From the NCBI GenBank assembly GCA_002684175.1, contig NYUU01000106.1, positions 1-10,744 of the forward strand: DNA of 10,744 bases, written 5' to 3'. Source of the DNA: Synechococcus sp. CPC35. GTDB lineage: Bacteria; Cyanobacteriota; Cyanobacteriia; PCC-6307; Cyanobiaceae. Positions 9,418 to 10,744 of this stretch are shown in pieces (position 1 is the first letter of the stretch; each line of letters starts with the position of its first letter). The position numbers and the translations under genes are program-made. The notes beneath the pieces were generated by a model, which saw nothing but the letters and a program-made list of their open reading frames with translations, made no database searches and was not told where the DNA came from.

Positions 9418-9759
9418 TCAGCTAACTGTTTCAACCCCAGCGTAATAGCCACCAGCTCTGAAGTCATAGCGCTCTACTTTATCATCCTTGCTGCATGTTG
9501 TCTGGGAATAGTGAAGCAGTGTTGTGTAGCCTTCCGGTACCATTTTGGGGCACAATCTTCCAACATCATTGGCAAAGGGGCAGAAGTAAACTCCCGCCCA
9601 GCGATTCAGGAAGCGACCCTGAATTTCCTCTGAGAAATCAAAGCCATGTTGTTTAGCGATTCGGAGAATTTCTTCTGGTTCTGCAGTTGCAAAGAGTAAT
9701 CTGAAGTTGGTGTCCTCTTCAAGAACTCCAAGGAAGCGGATAAATTCTGCTCTCGACAT
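9418..9759 (-). CDS. Small Nif11-domain-like protein with cysteine-containing C-terminal part
   Basis: This 113-residue protein (from ATG 9759) starts MSRAEFIRFLGVLEEDTNFR and continues EEILRIAKQHGFDFSEEI. That pattern (short helix, 'E/D-dp-lr' turn, then 'iAk..Gf.fs.eEi') is typical of the Nif11 domain found in nitrogen-fixation-associated proteins and as leader of some ribosomal peptides. After the domain come RWAGVYFCPFAND, RLCPKMVPEGY and QTTCSKDD (Cys60, 70, 89) and an RAGGYYAG motif near the end. It is longer and less small-residue-rich than a typical precursor peptide, so a protein cofactor is as likely as a modified peptide. An in-frame ATG at 9792 would add MYGGEVAIKSL. It sits between cpeZ and cpeF; role unknown. 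Confidence 0.7.
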   Translation of the reverse strand: MSRAEFIRFLGVLEEDTNFRLLFATAEPEEILRIAKQHGFDFSEEIQGRFLNRWAGVYFCPFANDVGRLCPKMVPEGYTTLLHYSQTTCSKDDKVERYDFRAGGYYAGVETVS

Positions 9760-9823
9760 TAATGATTTAATCGCAACCTCTCCACCATACAAGCACTGAT
9801 CGCTTGCATCGGAATAGATTCAT

Positions 9824-9859
9824 ATTATATTATAGTGGAGCAGATAAATTGCTTGTTAA
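9824..9859 (-). promoter_or_regulatory. Candidate promoter of the Nif11-like gene
   Basis: On the minus strand two overlapping perfect TATAAT boxes occur (9834-9829 and 9829-9824), with TTAACA (9859-9854) 19 bp upstream of the first. Transcription would start about 30 bp before the ATG at 9792 or about 63 bp before that at 9759. Confidence 0.5.
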
Positions 9860-9935
9860 TAAGTATTTTTGCTCAAGCGCCTGCAGGCTTGTTGATTTTG
9901 TAGCGGTGTTTTATGTGATCTGAGCATATTGGCGT

Positions 9936-10744
9936 TTATTCTTCGACGCTGAGTATTTTTATTGCAACATTGATGACGGCCTCGACATCTTTATCTGATT
10001 CAGATTGTGCTGCGGATGATAGTGCGTTAAGTGTGCTCTTGGCTTCAAGTTTCATCAATGCCATCGCAGAATTTTTGCGAACCTGGCTATCGGAGTCAGC
10101 GAGTCTTTTGATTAGCAGTTCCTGAACATCTTCTGCGTCACAGGATTTTCCAATCAACGTTACCGCTTCGGCTCGAACATCAGGAGAGGTGTCTTCTAGC
10201 GCTTCAAAAACTTTTTTTTGTGCATCAGTGTCGCCAAGAGTTTGGATTTGATCCCCCAGGGCTGATATGGCTGCCACACGCACTTCAGCCACGTCTGACT
10301 CGGCTGCACGTAGCAATGCTTGAGGAGCTTTTGATCCAATAAAGCTGAGGGCTAAATTGATCAGCCCCACCTGGAAAGGGGTGCAATCAGGATTTTGCAG
10401 GATTCCCAGCAATGAATCCATTGCTTCTGGACCAATTGTGGCCATTGCCCCCGCTGACGAGCCAAGCACAACTGGGTCACTGTCCTCTAGGAATGCTTCC
10501 AGAAGGAAAGGAAGAGCATCTTTGCTTCCGATCAGATTGAGAGTTTTGGCGGAGGCTCTTCTGACGACAACATTTTGATGGTTTCGAAGGGCATTACAGA
10601 GAATTGGCAGTGCTGCATCACCAACCCGGCCAAGACTTTTGGCGAAGGTCAGACGAAGCGCGCCTCTTTGATCACCCAGCCCGGCAACCATCCGCTTCAG
10701 TGACTCTGCATCTGAGCCTGGGATTTCACCACCACTTAATTTTA
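9936..10744 (-). CDS. cpeF: Bilin lyase of the CpeF/MpeU family, C-terminal part (cut by window edge)
   Basis: The frame is open to the right edge, so the gene begins beyond it; about 268 residues are visible. The sequence is a chain of HEAT-like repeats of the CpeF/MpeU type: KRMVAGLGDQRGALRLTFAK, CNALRNHQNVVVRRASAKTL, DPVVLGSSAGAMATIGPEAM, CTPFQVGLINLALSFIGSKA, AEVRVAAISALG, SPDVRAEAVTLIGKS and DSQVRKNSAMALMKL. CpeF ligates PEB doubly to the Cys50/Cys61 pair of phycoerythrin beta; MpeU is the related lyase of strains with class II phycoerythrin. With only cpeBA in view I favour CpeF. The region 9793-9935 downstream holds a CCTGCAGG palindrome flanked by CAAGC/GCTTG but no clear terminator for this gene. 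Confidence 0.85.
   Translation of the reverse strand, partial: KLSGGEIPGSDAESLKRMVAGLGDQRGALRLTFAKSLGRVGDAALPILCNALRNHQNVVVRRASAKTLNLIGSKDALPFLLEAFLEDSDPVVLGSSAGAMATIGPEAMDSLLGILQNPDCTPFQVGLINLALSFIGSKAPQALLRAAESDVAEVRVAAISALGDQIQTLGDTDAQKKVFEALEDTSPDVRAEAVTLIGKSCDAEDVQELLIKRLADSDSQVRKNSAMALMKLEAKSTLNALSSAAQSESDKDVEAVINVAIKILSVEE

Noticed and set aside
9868..9900. CAAGC/GCTTG repeat around CCTGCAGG as a terminator for cpeF
   Set aside because: The stem is short and no T-run follows on the minus strand, so a terminator call is not supported.
10357..10578. Plus-strand frame antisense to the CpeF-type lyase
   Set aside because: It is a shadow of the HEAT-repeat gene on the minus strand.

Overview
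The window is part of the phycobilisome rod gene cluster of a phycoerythrin-containing picocyanobacterium of the marine or brackish Synechococcus/Cyanobium group. It encodes phycocyanin (cpcB-cpcA), class I phycoerythrin (cpeB-cpeA), the two ferredoxin-dependent bilin reductases that make phycoerythrobilin (pebA, pebB), and a set of bilin lyases and lyase-like HEAT-repeat proteins (CpcE, CpcT, CpeS, CpeY, CpeZ, CpeF). No class II phycoerythrin gene (mpeBA) is present. With rpc/cpc and cpe genes this close together, that suggests a green-light 'pigment type 2' rod. mpeBA could still lie outside the window, so this is inference.

Layout. The left half is on the minus strand. Read 5'->3' on that strand from about 4850 to 1, it holds a small coiled-coil protein, cpeS, pebA and pebB (the last three overlapping), a structured intergenic stretch, cpcB, cpcA, a rho-independent terminator, cpcT, and a cpcE fragment cut by the window edge. 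A 343-bp divergent spacer (4852-5194) separates this block from cpeB-cpeA on the plus strand, which ends in a strong terminator at 6332-6360. To the right come a DUF2656-like protein (+) with a foldable leader, a basic orphan protein (-), cpeY and cpeZ (+), a Nif11-domain-like small protein (-), and a cpeF/mpeU-family lyase (-) cut by the right edge.

How it works together. PebA and PebB convert biliverdin to phycoerythrobilin (PEB). CpeS, CpeY/CpeZ and CpeF-type lyases load it on CpeB and CpeA, whose six conserved chromophore cysteines (beta 50, 61, 82, 165; alpha 82, 139) are all intact. CpcT and CpcE (with CpcF, expected beyond the left edge) load CpcB Cys153 and CpcA Cys84. The lyase for CpeB Cys165 (CpeT) and all linker proteins are absent from this window.

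The least explained parts are four small proteins of unknown function scattered between the lyase genes (84, 143, 113 and 113 aa), several inverted repeats in leaders and spacers, and the lack of an ATG start for cpcE. The phycobiliprotein genes look visibly more G+C-rich, with C-ending codons, than the surrounding lyase and orphan genes, as expected for very highly expressed genes.
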